Source: S015-6 sp964384945 (GTDB taxonomy: Bacteria > Desulfobacterota > DSWW01). From it: a stretch of DNA of 64,000 nt. The stretch is from contig CAYLMK010000004.1 of assembly GCA_964384945.1 (NCBI GenBank), positions 331,111-395,110 on the forward strand, in the 5' to 3' direction. Each line of letters begins with the position of its first letter. The stretch's first letter is position 1. Below are positions 53,076 to 62,887 of this stretch, piece by piece. Under the pieces are notes generated by a model. The model was not told the DNA's origin, ran no database searches, and saw only the letters and a list, made by a program, of their open reading frames with translations. The translations under genes and the position numbers were made by a program.

Positions 53076-53843
53076 GTGGACCCCGTAACTCGATTCGGCC
53101 GATGGCTGTTCACGGAGGTGGAAGATCTGGGCCGCCTCATCGTCGTTCTGCTGGCGACCCTGTACTGGTTCCTGCGGCCTCCCTACCGGATCCGCGAGAC
53201 CTTCAGGCAGATGGAAAATGTGGGGGTCAAATCCTTCTTCGTCATCTCGCTGACCGGAACCTTCACCGGAATGGTTCTCGCCCTGCAGACCTTCTTCGCC
53301 TTCGCAACCTTCAACGCGGAAAGCCTCGTCGGGGCCACGGTGGCCTTGAGCATGACCCGGGAGCTGGGCCCCGTGCTCAGCGCGCTCATGGTGACCGCCC
53401 GGGCCGGCTCCGCCATGGCGGCGCAGATCGGCACCATGCGGGTCACCGAACAGATCGACGCCCTTCAGACCATGGCGGTGGACCCGATCGAGTATCTGTT
53501 CGTGCCGCGCATCACGGCCGCCCTCATCATGGTTCCGGTTTTGACCGTTTACTTCAACTTTCTAGGTATCCTGGGGGGCTATTTCGTGGGAGTGAGCTAT
53601 CTCGGAATCCCTCCGGGGCCCTTCATCAACTCGATCGTGAACCTAACCGACTACGACGACCTGACGAACGGATTGATAAAGTCCTGCTTTTTCGGTTTAA
53701 TACTTTCTTTCATCAGCTGCTATAAGGGCTACACGGCCGGCGAGGGGGCGGAAGGCGTCGGGCAGGCCACCATGCGTGCGGTCGTGCTCTCCGCCGTGCT
53801 CATCCTGGTGAGCGACTACTTCCTGACAGACTGGCTTTTTTGA
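53076..53843 (+). CDS. mlaE: MlaE-type lipid ABC transporter permease
   Basis: This 255-residue inner-membrane permease has several hydrophobic helices and the MlaE motifs SLTGTFTGMVLALQTF, ARAGSAMAAQIGTMRVTEQI and DALQTMAVDPIEYL. It forms the MlaFEDB-type complex moving phospholipids between inner membrane and periplasm. Start GTG 53076 has GAGGG 7 bases upstream. The first of three consecutive genes of that system. Confidence 0.93.
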   Translation: MDPVTRFGRWLFTEVEDLGRLIVVLLATLYWFLRPPYRIRETFRQMENVGVKSFFVISLTGTFTGMVLALQTFFAFATFNAESLVGATVALSMTRELGPVLSALMVTARAGSAMAAQIGTMRVTEQIDALQTMAVDPIEYLFVPRITAALIMVPVLTVYFNFLGILGGYFVGVSYLGIPPGPFINSIVNLTDYDDLTNGLIKSCFFGLILSFISCYKGYTAGEGAEGVGQATMRAVVLSAVLILVSDYFLTDWLF

Positions 53844-53916
53844 TCGACGGACCGCCCCGGCAACCCCGGTCGTTCTCTCAGGGCGGGGCGGCGATCGGTC
53901 CTGGCGGGGATTCGGC

Positions 53917-54663
53917 GTGATTCAGGTCGTGGACATTCACAAGCGGTTTGGGGAACAGAAGGTCCTCGACGGCATCACCCTTCACGTTCCGCGCGGCGAG
54001 ATCCTGGTGATCATCGGCGGCAGCGGCACGGGGAAGACCGTTTTGCTCAAACACCTGATCGGACTCCTGAGGCCGGACAGGGGGCACATCTTCGTGGAAG
54101 GCGTCGACATCTGCCACCTTCGAAGCTGGGAACTGAAAGAAACGAGGAAGAAGTTCGGCATGCTCTTTCAGGGAGCCGCCCTGTTCGATTCCATGACCGT
54201 GGGGGAAAACGTGGCGTTCCCGCTGCGGGAACACACCCGTCTGAAGGATAAGCAGATCGTGGCCCGGGTGAGAAGCCGGCTGGCCGAGGTGGGGCTTCAC
54301 GGGATCGAGGACAAGTACCCTTCCGAATTGAGCGGCGGGATGCGCAAGCGGGTCGGCCTGGCCCGGGCCATCGCCCTGGAGCCGGAAATCGTCCTGTTCG
54401 ACGAGCCGACCACGGGCCTGGACCCGATCATGAGCGATGTGATCAACGGGTTGATCCTCAACACCCAACGGAAGCTTGGAATCACCTTCTTCATCATCAG
54501 CCACGACGTGAAGGGGGCCTTGAAGGTCGCCCATCGGATCGCGATGCTTTACGAGGGAAGGATCATCGAGGAAGGGACGCCGGAGGAGATCCTTTCGAGC
54601 CAGAACCCCATTCTGCGGCAGTTCCTTTCAGGAAGCTCCGAGGGGCCCATACGAGCCGGCTGA
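53917..54663 (+). CDS. mlaF: MlaF-type ABC transporter ATPase
   Basis: This 248-residue ABC protein has Walker A GGSGTGKTVLLK, the signature LSGGMRKRVGLARAI, Walker B EIVLFDEPTTGLDP and switch His in FFIISHDVKGA. It powers the MlaE permease. It follows mlaE by 73 bases. The start is GTG with GGGGA before it. A complete and ordinary member of the family. Confidence 0.94.
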   Translation: MIQVVDIHKRFGEQKVLDGITLHVPRGEILVIIGGSGTGKTVLLKHLIGLLRPDRGHIFVEGVDICHLRSWELKETRKKFGMLFQGAALFDSMTVGENVAFPLREHTRLKDKQIVARVRSRLAEVGLHGIEDKYPSELSGGMRKRVGLARAIALEPEIVLFDEPTTGLDPIMSDVINGLILNTQRKLGITFFIISHDVKGALKVAHRIAMLYEGRIIEEGTPEEILSSQNPILRQFLSGSSEGPIRAG

Positions 54664-54707
54664 GCCCGGAAGGGGCGAACCCGGGGTAAGAGAAGGGGGG
54701 AAAGGGC

Positions 54708-55703
54708 GTGCGAAAGTATACCACCGAATTCTGGGTCGGGCTCTTCACCCTCCTGTCGCTCCTGACCGCCCTATACATGGTCTATCGTACGGGCGATCTC
54801 CGCCTCGAGCGTCAGCCGGGCTACAAGGTCGTCGTGGACTTCGCGGATGTGGCGGGCCTGGAGGTCGGCGACGTCGTTCGAGTGGCCGGGGTGGAGATGG
54901 GCAAGGTCGAGTCGATCGTCCTGAAGGAGAACCTCGGGCGGGTAACCCTCTCCATCGATCATCGCGTCGCCCTCTACGAGGACGCAACGGCGCAGGTGGA
55001 GACCTACGGCCTGCTTGGGGACCGCTATGTCAGCGTGGACCCCGGGCACGCGAAGCTGCCGCGCGTTCCGCCCGGCGGAGAGATCCACGCGGCCGTCTCC
55101 CCGGCCGAACTGGACGCCCTGATCGCCAGGCTGAGCGAAGTGGCCGGCGACATCAAGGCCGTCACCTCGACCTTGCGGAATGTGCTCGGCGGTGAAGAGG
55201 GCGAACGGGCCCTCCGGGAGATCCTGGCCAACTCGAGGGACCTGACCAAGGAACTGGCCGAGACCGTGCAGCAGAACCAGGAGGACTTCCGGAACATCAC
55301 GAAGCAGGTTGCCCGGCTCACCCGAGAGATGCAGGAGATGGTCTCCGAGAACCGAGAGGCGGTCCGCCGAACCCTCGCCACCGTACCGGAGACCGCCGAA
55401 AACCTTCAGAAGATAACGGCGGATGCCCGTCGGCTCTTCGACGAGCACTACGAGGACATCTCCGAGACCCTTGGAAACCTGCGAACCGCCTCCATGCAGC
55501 TCGAGGCCTCCCTGAAGGCCATGGAACAAATCACCGGACAAATCAAGGAGGGGGAAGGCACCCTGGGCAAGCTCGTTCAGGACGACGCCCTCTACCTGGA
55601 GGCCAGTAACACACTGAGAGAGATGAGGAACCTGATTGAGGATCTTCGAGAGCAGGCCCCGATCTCGGCATTCATCGCCGTGGGCGGGGCGGCTCTGCCG
55701 TAA
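54708..55703 (+). CDS. mlaD: MlaD-type MCE domain protein
   Basis: This 331-residue protein has one N-terminal membrane helix (EFWVGLFTLLSLLTALYMVY), an MCE domain (about 40-115, VDFADVAGLEVGDVVRVAGV), then a long helical coiled-coil tail (about 140-310). It forms the periplasmic lipid-binding hexamer over MlaE/MlaF. The GTG start has a G-rich site. It follows mlaF by 44 bases. No mlaC or mlaB was seen in the window. Confidence 0.93.
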   Translation: MRKYTTEFWVGLFTLLSLLTALYMVYRTGDLRLERQPGYKVVVDFADVAGLEVGDVVRVAGVEMGKVESIVLKENLGRVTLSIDHRVALYEDATAQVETYGLLGDRYVSVDPGHAKLPRVPPGGEIHAAVSPAELDALIARLSEVAGDIKAVTSTLRNVLGGEEGERALREILANSRDLTKELAETVQQNQEDFRNITKQVARLTREMQEMVSENREAVRRTLATVPETAENLQKITADARRLFDEHYEDISETLGNLRTASMQLEASLKAMEQITGQIKEGEGTLGKLVQDDALYLEASNTLREMRNLIEDLREQAPISAFIAVGGAALP

Positions 55704-55778
55704 GGCTCCGCCAACGAAAAGGGGTGACGCCTTCAAGAGGGATAAGGAGTCTTGTAACCGCATTCACGAGGAGACCGG

Positions 55779-57068
55779 ATGAAGGTTTTGGTTATCGGAG
55801 GCGGGGGCCGGGAGCACAGCCTTGTGTGGAAGATCCGGCAGAGTCCCAGGGTGGAGAAGGTTTTCTGCGCGCCGGGCAACGCGGGCATCGAGCAGGTCGC
55901 CGATTGCGTAGGAATCCCTTCGGACGACATCGACGAACTCGCCGGCTTCGCCCGAAAAGAAAGAATCGACCTGACCGTCGTAGGCCCGGAACTTCCTTTG
56001 ACCCTCGGCATCGTTGACGCGTTCCGGGAGCAGGGCCTGCGGGTGTTCGGACCCACACGCGATGCGGCCATGCTGGAGGCAAGCAAGGCCTTTGCCAAGG
56101 AGCTGATGAAGCAAAAGGGCATCCCGTCCGCCTTCTTCTCGACCTTCACCGAGGCCAAGGACGCGCGCCGGTACATCCAGGAGGTGGGTGCGCCGATCGT
56201 CGTGAAGGCGGACGGGCTCTGCGGGGGCAAGGGAGTCATTGTCTGTCAGACCGTGGAAGAGGCACTGGACGCGGTGAATCTGATCATGATCAACGAATCC
56301 TTCGGAGACGCGGGCCGCAGGATCGTCGTGGAGGAATGCCTTCAAGGGGAGGAGGCCTCGGTGCTGGTCTTCTCCGACGGGGAGCGCATTCTGCCGATGC
56401 CTTCCTCGCAGGATCACAAGGCGGCGCTGGACGGGGACAAGGGGCCGAACACGGGCGGGATGGGCGCCTATTCGCCGGCCCCGGTCGTGACAAAGGCCGT
56501 CGAGGAACAGATCCTCGAAGAGATCATGAAGCCCGCGATTCGGGCCATGGCGGAGAGGGGACATCCGTACCGGGGCGTGCTCTACGCGGGCCTGATGATC
56601 GAAGACGAGAAGGCCAAGGTCCTTGAATTCAACTGCCGCTTCGGAGACCCGGAGGCGCAGCCCCTGCTGATGCGGCTGAAGAGCGACATCGTTCCGATCC
56701 TCGAGGCCGTGGCGGACGGAGACCTTTCGGGAATCGAGCTGGAGTGGGACTCGCGCGCCGCTGTTTGTGTCGTCATGGCTGCGAAGGGATACCCCAAGAA
56801 TTTCAAGAAGGGACAGGAAATCTCCGGGCTCGAGGAGGCGGCTCAGGTGCCCGAGACGGTCGTGTTCCACGCGGGAACAAAACGCTCCGGAAAAAGAGTC
56901 CTGACAAACGGCGGCCGCGTTCTCGGGGTCACAAGCGCCGGAGACACGATTGCGGAGGCGATCGAACGCGCTTACAGCGCGGTGGAGAAGATTCACTGGA
57001 AGGGCGTTCATTATCGCAAGGATATCGGCATGAAGGCCCTCGAATACCGTCGAAGGATGAACGACTGA
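55779..57068 (+). CDS. purD: Phosphoribosylamine-glycine ligase
   Basis: This 429-residue ATP-grasp ligase makes glycinamide ribonucleotide in purine synthesis. It begins MKVLVIGGGGREHSLVWKI and shows VVKADGLCGGKGVIV, DHKAALDGDKGPNTGGMGAY and the FNCRFGDPEAQPL motif. GAGGAGACCGG precedes the ATG. It is followed by purE after 49 bases. Confidence 0.97.
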   Translation: MKVLVIGGGGREHSLVWKIRQSPRVEKVFCAPGNAGIEQVADCVGIPSDDIDELAGFARKERIDLTVVGPELPLTLGIVDAFREQGLRVFGPTRDAAMLEASKAFAKELMKQKGIPSAFFSTFTEAKDARRYIQEVGAPIVVKADGLCGGKGVIVCQTVEEALDAVNLIMINESFGDAGRRIVVEECLQGEEASVLVFSDGERILPMPSSQDHKAALDGDKGPNTGGMGAYSPAPVVTKAVEEQILEEIMKPAIRAMAERGHPYRGVLYAGLMIEDEKAKVLEFNCRFGDPEAQPLLMRLKSDIVPILEAVADGDLSGIELEWDSRAAVCVVMAAKGYPKNFKKGQEISGLEEAAQVPETVVFHAGTKRSGKRVLTNGGRVLGVTSAGDTIAEAIERAYSAVEKIHWKGVHYRKDIGMKALEYRRRMND

Positions 57069-57117
57069 CACCGGGTATGCCTCGGGCAAGACAGGGCGGA
57101 ACAAAGAGGAAAAGGCC

Positions 57118-57627
57118 ATGGCAAAGGAAAGGCCCCTTGTGGGCATCCTGATGGGAAGCGACTCGGACAGAGGCACCATGGAAGAAGCCGCGCGGGTCCT
57201 CGACCAGATGGGAGTCTCGTGGGAACTCAGGGTCTGCTCTGCTCACCGCAGCCTGGACAAGACCCTGGCCTATGTCCGGGGCGCGGAGAAAAGGGGGATC
57301 GAAGTCATGATCGCGGGTGCAGGATGGGCGGCGCACCTGGCCGGCTTGGTGGCCTCCGCAACCTGGATGCCCGTGATCGGCGTGCCCATCGATTCCTCGG
57401 CCCTGAAGGGGCTGGATGCCCTGCTCGCGACCGCGCAGATGCCGCCGGGGGTGCCGGTCGCCACCATGTCGATCGGCAAGGGCGGCGCACGGAACGCAGG
57501 GGTGCTGGCCGCGCAGATCCTCGCCCTGAAGCACCCCCCGATTCGAAGGAAGGTCCTGCTCTTCAAGAAGAGACTGGCCCAGGAAATCGAGCGCAAGGAC
57601 CAGGCCCTGCAGAAGGATTTGAAATAG
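57118..57627 (+). CDS. purE: N5-carboxyaminoimidazole ribonucleotide mutase
   Basis: This 169-residue class I PurE rearranges N5-CAIR to CAIR. It has MGSDSDRGTMEEAARVLDQM, the CSAHRS active-site loop and GAGWAAHLAGLVAS with SIGKGGARNAG. It is the usual length. GAGGAAAAGG precedes the ATG. Class I type implies a PurK partner elsewhere. Confidence 0.96.
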   Translation: MAKERPLVGILMGSDSDRGTMEEAARVLDQMGVSWELRVCSAHRSLDKTLAYVRGAEKRGIEVMIAGAGWAAHLAGLVASATWMPVIGVPIDSSALKGLDALLATAQMPPGVPVATMSIGKGGARNAGVLAAQILALKHPPIRRKVLLFKKRLAQEIERKDQALQKDLK

Positions 57628-57654
57628 CTGTTAGCTATTAGCTCTTAGCTGTTG
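57627..57654. repeat. Tandem 7-base repeat (GCTNTTA), four copies
   Basis: Units GCTGTTA, GCTATTA, GCTCTTA and GCTGTTG start at 57627, 57634, 57641 and 57648. They fill most of the space between the purE stop and the tsaC start. Confidence 0.8.
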
Positions 57655-57656
57655 AT

Positions 57657-58289
57657 ATGTCCCTCCTCCTGCCCATCGACCCCAACGAGCCGGACATGCG
57701 GGCGCTTTCCCTCGCCGCGTCGGCGCTTCGGAGCGGGGGAGTCGTCGCCTATCCGACCGAAACCCTGTACGGTCTTGGCGTGGATCCGTTCCGGGAGGAG
57801 GCCCTCGAGAGGCTCTACGCCTTGAAGGGGCGGCCGGCCGACATGCCGGTGTCCGTCCTGGTCCGAGACACGGCCATGCTGGAGCAGGTCGCATGCGCGC
57901 TTCCGGAGGCGGCCCGCAGGCTCATCCGGGCCTTTCTGCCAGGCCCCCTGACCCTCGTCCTTCGAGCCCGCCCGGGTCTGCCCGCGCGGCTCACATCCGG
58001 AACGGAGAAGGTCGGCGTGAGGATTTCCGCCCACCCTCTCATGAAGCATCTCTTTTCGGCCTATCCTGCCCCGGTCACGACAACGAGCGCGAACCCCACG
58101 GGCAGACCGGACGCAAGGGATGCGCGGGAAGTCCTGCGCTACTTCCCCGAGGGCCTCGACTGCATCCTGGATGCGGGGCCGGTGACCGGAGGGATCGGCT
58201 CCACGGTCGTGGATGTGACGGGCGATGATGCGCTGATCCTGCGGCCAGGCGCCGTCTCGGAGGAAGAGATTGCCCGCGCCCTTCGGTAG
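57657..58289 (+). CDS. tsaC: Threonylcarbamoyl-AMP synthase (Sua5/YrdC/TsaC)
   Basis: This 210-residue protein makes threonylcarbamoyl-AMP for the t6A modification of tRNAs reading ANN codons. It has GGVVAYPTETLYGLG, the LKGRPADMPVSVLV loop, a FLPGPLTLVL segment, TTTSANPTGRPDA and STVVDVTG. It lacks the C-terminal Sua5 domain, so it is the TsaC/YrdC-length form. No clear ribosome-binding site precedes ATG 57657; ATG 57693 is an alternative. Confidence 0.92.
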   Translation: MSLLLPIDPNEPDMRALSLAASALRSGGVVAYPTETLYGLGVDPFREEALERLYALKGRPADMPVSVLVRDTAMLEQVACALPEAARRLIRAFLPGPLTLVLRARPGLPARLTSGTEKVGVRISAHPLMKHLFSAYPAPVTTTSANPTGRPDARDAREVLRYFPEGLDCILDAGPVTGGIGSTVVDVTGDDALILRPGAVSEEEIARALR

Positions 58290-58399
58290 GGACCTCGCCT
58301 GACTCCCGCGTGCACGGCCCGACCGGATTGCATCTTTACGTCCCGGTTCCTAAGATGATGCAACCGAAGCAGGCCGGGGCTCCGGCCAAGGGGGTCGAC

Positions 58400-59395
58400 A
58401 TGAAACTGAAGGAGATCGGTGAATTCGGCTTCATCGATCGGATACGGGCGGACACGCTGGTCAGGCCCGGCAACGTCATCAAGGGAATCGGGGACGATTG
58501 TTCGGTCTTCCGGTCCACCCCCGGCCTTGTCACCCTGCTCACGACCGACCTGCTCGTGGGCGGTGTGCATTTCCGGCTCGAACGAACTCCCCCGCACAAG
58601 CTCGGACGCAAGTCCATGGCCGTGAACCTCTCCGACGTTGCGGCCATGGGCGGCACCCCCCGTGAGGCCCTGGTCTCGGTGGCCATTCCGGATACGGTCG
58701 AGGTCGAGACGCTCGACGCCATTTACGACGGCATGAAGTCCATGGCCAGGGAATTCGGCGTGAACCTGCTCGGGGGCGATACGACCGCTTCCCGGGACCA
58801 CCTGGTGATCAATGTCGCGCTCGTGGGGGAGGCAACGGAACGGGAGGTCCTGTACCGGTCCGGTGCCCGGCCGGGAGACATCATCTTCCTGACGGGGCCG
58901 GTGGGCGATTCGGCGGCAGGGCTCGACATCCTGCTTGCGGATCGGTCCTTCGAGGCAAAGGATGCATTGCTGGAGGCCCACCTGAACCCGTATCCCCACG
59001 TCCGGGCCGGCCGCATCATCGCCGGGCTCGGGGTCGCCCATTCGATGATCGACGTCTCCGACGGACTCGCAGGCGACGTGGGGCACATCTGCGCCGAATC
59101 ACGGGTGGGGGCGGTCCTCGAGGAAGAGAGGATACCGACCACGGAGGCCTTTCGCGCCTACTGCGCCCGGTTCGGGCTGGATCCGCTTCCCCTCATGCTC
59201 AACATCGGGGAGGACTACGTCCTTGCCGGAACGGCGCCGGAGAAGGCCGCGGGCGTCCTGGCAGAGGCTCTGGAATCGGGCGGTTGCAGGTTTTTCCCCG
59301 TGGGAAGGATCGTCGGCGAGACCGGCCTCCGCCTCCTTTCCCGTGACGGATCCGCGCGCACGATCCGGCCCGGCGGCTGGAATCACTTTGCCTGA
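58400..59395 (+). CDS. thiL: Thiamine-monophosphate kinase
   Basis: This 331-residue protein phosphorylates thiamine monophosphate to the diphosphate. It shows VIKGIGDDCSVFRS, TTDLLVGGVHF, MAVNLSDVAAMGGTP, NLLGGDTTAS and HSMIDVSDGLAGD, all AIR-synthase-fold motifs of ThiL. AAGGGGG lies 6 bases before ATG 58400, so the open frame to 58310 is excluded. It converges on the acetyl-CoA synthetase gene. Confidence 0.93.
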   Translation: MKLKEIGEFGFIDRIRADTLVRPGNVIKGIGDDCSVFRSTPGLVTLLTTDLLVGGVHFRLERTPPHKLGRKSMAVNLSDVAAMGGTPREALVSVAIPDTVEVETLDAIYDGMKSMAREFGVNLLGGDTTASRDHLVINVALVGEATEREVLYRSGARPGDIIFLTGPVGDSAAGLDILLADRSFEAKDALLEAHLNPYPHVRAGRIIAGLGVAHSMIDVSDGLAGDVGHICAESRVGAVLEEERIPTTEAFRAYCARFGLDPLPLMLNIGEDYVLAGTAPEKAAGVLAEALESGGCRFFPVGRIVGETGLRLLSRDGSARTIRPGGWNHFA

Positions 59396-59419
59396 GGAAG
59401 CCGCTCTTCCCTCTTTCCT

Positions 59420-61414
59420 TCAGGGCTTGGTGGAAAGAAGGTAGTCCACCACGCTCGGGTCTGCGAGGGTCGTGGTATCCCCGAGCTTTTCCCTGTCGCT
59501 CTCTCCCTCCGCGATCTTCCGGAGGATGCGGCGCATAATCTTCCCGGATCGTGTCTTCGGCAGGGCATCGGCGAAATGGATCCTGTCCGGGGTGGCGATC
59601 GGGCCGATCTCCTCCCGAACATGCCGGAGCAGTTCCTTCAGAAGTGCGTCGCTCTTTTCTACGCCGGCCTTCAAGGTCACGTAAGCGTAGATTCCCTGTC
59701 CCTTGATCTCGTGCGGAAAGCCGACCACGGCGCTTTCCGCCACCCTGGGATGGGAGACGAGCGCGCTTTCGATCTCGGCGGTTCCCATTCGATGCCCGCT
59801 TACATTGAGGACATCGTCCACCCGGCCCATCAGCCAGTAATAGCCGTCTTCGTCCTTCTTTGCGCCGTCCCCGGTGAAGTAGAGGCCCGGAAACATCCGG
59901 AAGTAGGTCTCGCCGAAACGCTTCGGGTCCCCGTAGACCCGCCGCATCATCCCGGGCCAGGGCTCCTCGATGACGAGCAATCCCCCCTCGTTCACGCCGG
60001 CCTCGCTGCCGTCCTCACGGAGGATACGGGGCCGCACCCCGAAGTAGGGGAGCGTCGCACTTCCGGGCTTCAGCGGAAAGGCCGCCGGCAGGGGAGTGAT
60101 CAGAATCCCGCCCGTTTCGGTCTGCCACCACGTATCCACGATCGGACAGCGGCCGTCTCCCACGACCGAGTGGTACCACATCCAGGCCTCGGGGTTGATC
60201 GGTTCGCCCACGGTGCCGAGGAGCCGTATGCTCGACCGGTCGTGCTTCTTCACCCAGGCGTCTCCCTCCCGGGCAAGGGCGCGAATCGCGGTCGGGGCCG
60301 TATAGAAGATCGTCACCCTGTGTTTTTCCACCACTTCCCACCACCGGCCCGGGTCCGGGTGGGTCGGGATCCCCTCGAACATCAGGGTCGTTGCCCCGTT
60401 GGCCAGCGGACCGTACACGATGTACGAATGGCCCGTGACCCATCCGATGTCGGCGCTGCACCAGAAAATGTCCTCATCGTGATAGTCGAAGATGTGCCGG
60501 AAGGTGTGGGCCGTGTAAACCATGTACCCGCCCGTCGTGTGCAGGACGCCCTTGGGCTTGCCCGTGGAGCCGGACGTGTACAGGATAAACAGGGGATCCT
60601 CTGCGTCCATCTGCTCGGGCTCGCATTCGCTCGAGGCTTGCGCCATCAGCTCATGCCACCAGAGGTCTCTTCCCGGTTCCCAGGCTGCCTCGAGACCGAC
60701 CCTGCGCACGACGATGCATCGGTTCACGCGAACGCCGCGCTCTCCGGCGATCCGGATGGCGCGATCGGCCGCGCTCTTCTGCTGGACCGCCTTTGCGCCG
60801 CGGTAGACTCCGTCGCACGTGATGAGGAGCTGCGATCCCGCGTCCACCATCCTCTCGGCAAGGGACTCGGCGCTGAAACCTCCGAACACGACACTGTGAA
60901 TCGCGCCGATGCGCGCGCAGGCCAGCATGGCGATGGCAAGTTCCGGGATCATGGGCAGATACATGGTCACCCGGTCCCCTTTGCGTACGCCCTGAGCCTT
61001 GAGGATATTCGCGAACCTGCACACCTGCTCCTTGAGTTCCCGGTAGGTGAACCGCCTTTCCGGCTCCTTGGCCTCTCCCGGTTCCCAGAGGATGGCCGTC
61101 TTGTCGCCCTTGCCCTGCTCTACGTGCCGGTCGAGGCAATTGACGCTGAGGTTCGTCCTGCCCCCTTCAAAGAATCGAACCAGGATCGGGTCCGCCATGA
61201 AATCGAAGGAGCGTACCTTCTCCCACTTCTTGTACCAGAGGAATCCCTCCGCCGCCTCGCCCCAGAAGCCTTCCGGATCCTCGATGGATCGACGGTACAT
61301 GGCCCTGTATTCATCCATGCTCTTCACCCAGGCATTCTCGAAGCCCTTCTTGGGGGGCGCAAAGACCCGGTCCTCCAGGGCCACGGACACAATCCCCTTT
61401 CCGCGGTCGCCCAT
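59420..61414 (-). CDS. acs: Acetyl-CoA synthetase (AMP-forming)
   Basis: This 664-residue enzyme activates acetate to acetyl-CoA using ATP. Motifs are LYTSGSTGKPKGVLHTTGGY, the acetyl-CoA synthetase WWQTETGG, WLMGRVDDVLNVSGHRMGTA and the PKTRSGKIMRRILRK lysine region near the end. AGGAGGGAGAG precedes ATG 61414; the frame continues to 61525 but without a ribosome-binding site. It is divergent from the thiolase gene. Confidence 0.97.
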   Translation of the reverse strand: MGDRGKGIVSVALEDRVFAPPKKGFENAWVKSMDEYRAMYRRSIEDPEGFWGEAAEGFLWYKKWEKVRSFDFMADPILVRFFEGGRTNLSVNCLDRHVEQGKGDKTAILWEPGEAKEPERRFTYRELKEQVCRFANILKAQGVRKGDRVTMYLPMIPELAIAMLACARIGAIHSVVFGGFSAESLAERMVDAGSQLLITCDGVYRGAKAVQQKSAADRAIRIAGERGVRVNRCIVVRRVGLEAAWEPGRDLWWHELMAQASSECEPEQMDAEDPLFILYTSGSTGKPKGVLHTTGGYMVYTAHTFRHIFDYHDEDIFWCSADIGWVTGHSYIVYGPLANGATTLMFEGIPTHPDPGRWWEVVEKHRVTIFYTAPTAIRALAREGDAWVKKHDRSSIRLLGTVGEPINPEAWMWYHSVVGDGRCPIVDTWWQTETGGILITPLPAAFPLKPGSATLPYFGVRPRILREDGSEAGVNEGGLLVIEEPWPGMMRRVYGDPKRFGETYFRMFPGLYFTGDGAKKDEDGYYWLMGRVDDVLNVSGHRMGTAEIESALVSHPRVAESAVVGFPHEIKGQGIYAYVTLKAGVEKSDALLKELLRHVREEIGPIATPDRIHFADALPKTRSGKIMRRILRKIAEGESDREKLGDTTTLADPSVVDYLLSTKP

Positions 61415-61527
61415 CTTCTCTCCCTCCTGTCGGTAGATCAGGGAAGGATAGCAGAGCCGGGGGGAGAAAGCCAAAGGGCCCCTTTGCCTCCAGGTTTCCT
61501 GCGCTGTCCGCCTTGACTTTTTCATCC

Positions 61528-61540
61528 TGAAATCATTTCA
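61528..61540. promoter_or_regulatory. 13-bp palindrome between acs and the thiolase gene
   Basis: TGAAATCATTTCA is a perfect inverted repeat with a single central base. It lies in the divergent gap and is AT-rich, so it may be an operator for either gene. Confidence 0.4.
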
Positions 61541-61681
61541 TAAAGGATTGACTTCACTACCCTTCTGCTCGAGAGGCTTGTCCCCGGGCTTTGCTGCGCA
61601 ATGCGATCCGGACATGCCGGCTCAACCTTTCGGTGGATGGACCCCCCGCCCCCGGAATCCTGAGAACGAGGAGGCCCTTCG

Positions 61682-62887
61682 ATGAAAGAAGTCGTGATCG
61701 CGGGATATCTGAGGACAGCGCAGTCCCGGTCGAGGCCCCGGGAGCCGCAACGGGACTGGTTCCACAAGCTGCGGGGGGATGAGCTCCTGGCACGGCTGAT
61801 GCCCGCACTGATGCAGAGGCTGCACATTCATCCCCGGGAATTGGACGATTTTCTCACCGGCTCCGCCATGGGCGTCCATGAGAACTGGACGTACGGGGGA
61901 CGGATCCCCGTGTTCCTGGCCAACTTCCCCGAAACGGTGCCGGCGAAGTTTGTGGATCAGCAGTGCGGATCCTCCATGGCCGCCATCCATATCGGGTACC
62001 TGGAGATCGCAACGGGCAACGCCGACATCGTGATGGCGAGCGGCTTCGAGCACATGACCCGCGTACCGATGGGGGCATCGCCCGAGGCCATATCTCTCAA
62101 CCTTTCCCTTATGAGCGAGGACAAATACAGCCACTGGGACTTTGCGACCACCATGAGCATGGGCCTGACCGCGGAAAAGCTCTTTTCCCAAACCGATTTC
62201 AGCAAGGAAGAGATGGATGCCTGGGCTGCCAGGGCCCACCAGCTTGCCACCCGGGCACAGGAAGAGGGCTTTTTCGATGACGAAATCCTGCCCGTTGCGG
62301 CGGAGCAGGCCGACGGATCCGTCGTGATGGTGGACACCGATCAGGCCGTGCGGCCGGAGACGAGCGTTGAGGACCTGGCAGGGCTCAAGCCCACGTTCAA
62401 GCCGGACGGAGGCGTAATCACGGCCGGCAATTCCTCCCCGCTCAATGCCGGGGCGAGCTGCATGGTCCTGATGTCCAAGGACACGGCCCGGGCAAAGGGC
62501 ATCCAGCCGTTGGCCACGATCCGCTCCATCGGGTTTTCGGGCGTGGACCCCACGGTCATGGGCAGGGGCCCGGTTCCTGCGTCCAGGAAGGCCCTGAAGA
62601 TGGCCGGGCTGTCCGTCCAGGATATCGACTACTGGGAGATCAATGAGGCCTTCTGCATCGTGGCGCTCAACTGCGTCCGGGAGCTCGGCATCGATCCGGA
62701 CAGGGTGAACGTCATGGGCGGCGGCACGGCTATCGGGCATCCCCTGGGCGCCAGCGGATGCCGGCTCGTGGGCACCCTGGCGAGGATCCTGGACGCTCGA
62801 GACGGCCGCTACGGATGTGCCAATGCCTGCTGCGGGGGCGGGCAGGGCGTCGCGACGATTATCGAGCGGGAAGACTACGACTGGTAG
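61682..62887 (+). CDS. Thiolase (acetyl-CoA acetyltransferase family)
   Basis: This 401-residue thiolase has the nucleophile Cys95 in QQCGSSMAA, the DYWEINEAFCIVAL motif, GGGTAIGHPLGASG and the final CCGGGQG with the second Cys. It joins or splits acyl-CoAs. GAGGAGGCCCTTCG precedes the ATG. It is complete and lies next to acs, so it may feed acetyl-CoA into or out of acetoacetyl-CoA. Confidence 0.93.
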   Translation: MKEVVIAGYLRTAQSRSRPREPQRDWFHKLRGDELLARLMPALMQRLHIHPRELDDFLTGSAMGVHENWTYGGRIPVFLANFPETVPAKFVDQQCGSSMAAIHIGYLEIATGNADIVMASGFEHMTRVPMGASPEAISLNLSLMSEDKYSHWDFATTMSMGLTAEKLFSQTDFSKEEMDAWAARAHQLATRAQEEGFFDDEILPVAAEQADGSVVMVDTDQAVRPETSVEDLAGLKPTFKPDGGVITAGNSSPLNAGASCMVLMSKDTARAKGIQPLATIRSIGFSGVDPTVMGRGPVPASRKALKMAGLSVQDIDYWEINEAFCIVALNCVRELGIDPDRVNVMGGGTAIGHPLGASGCRLVGTLARILDARDGRYGCANACCGGGQGVATIIEREDYDW

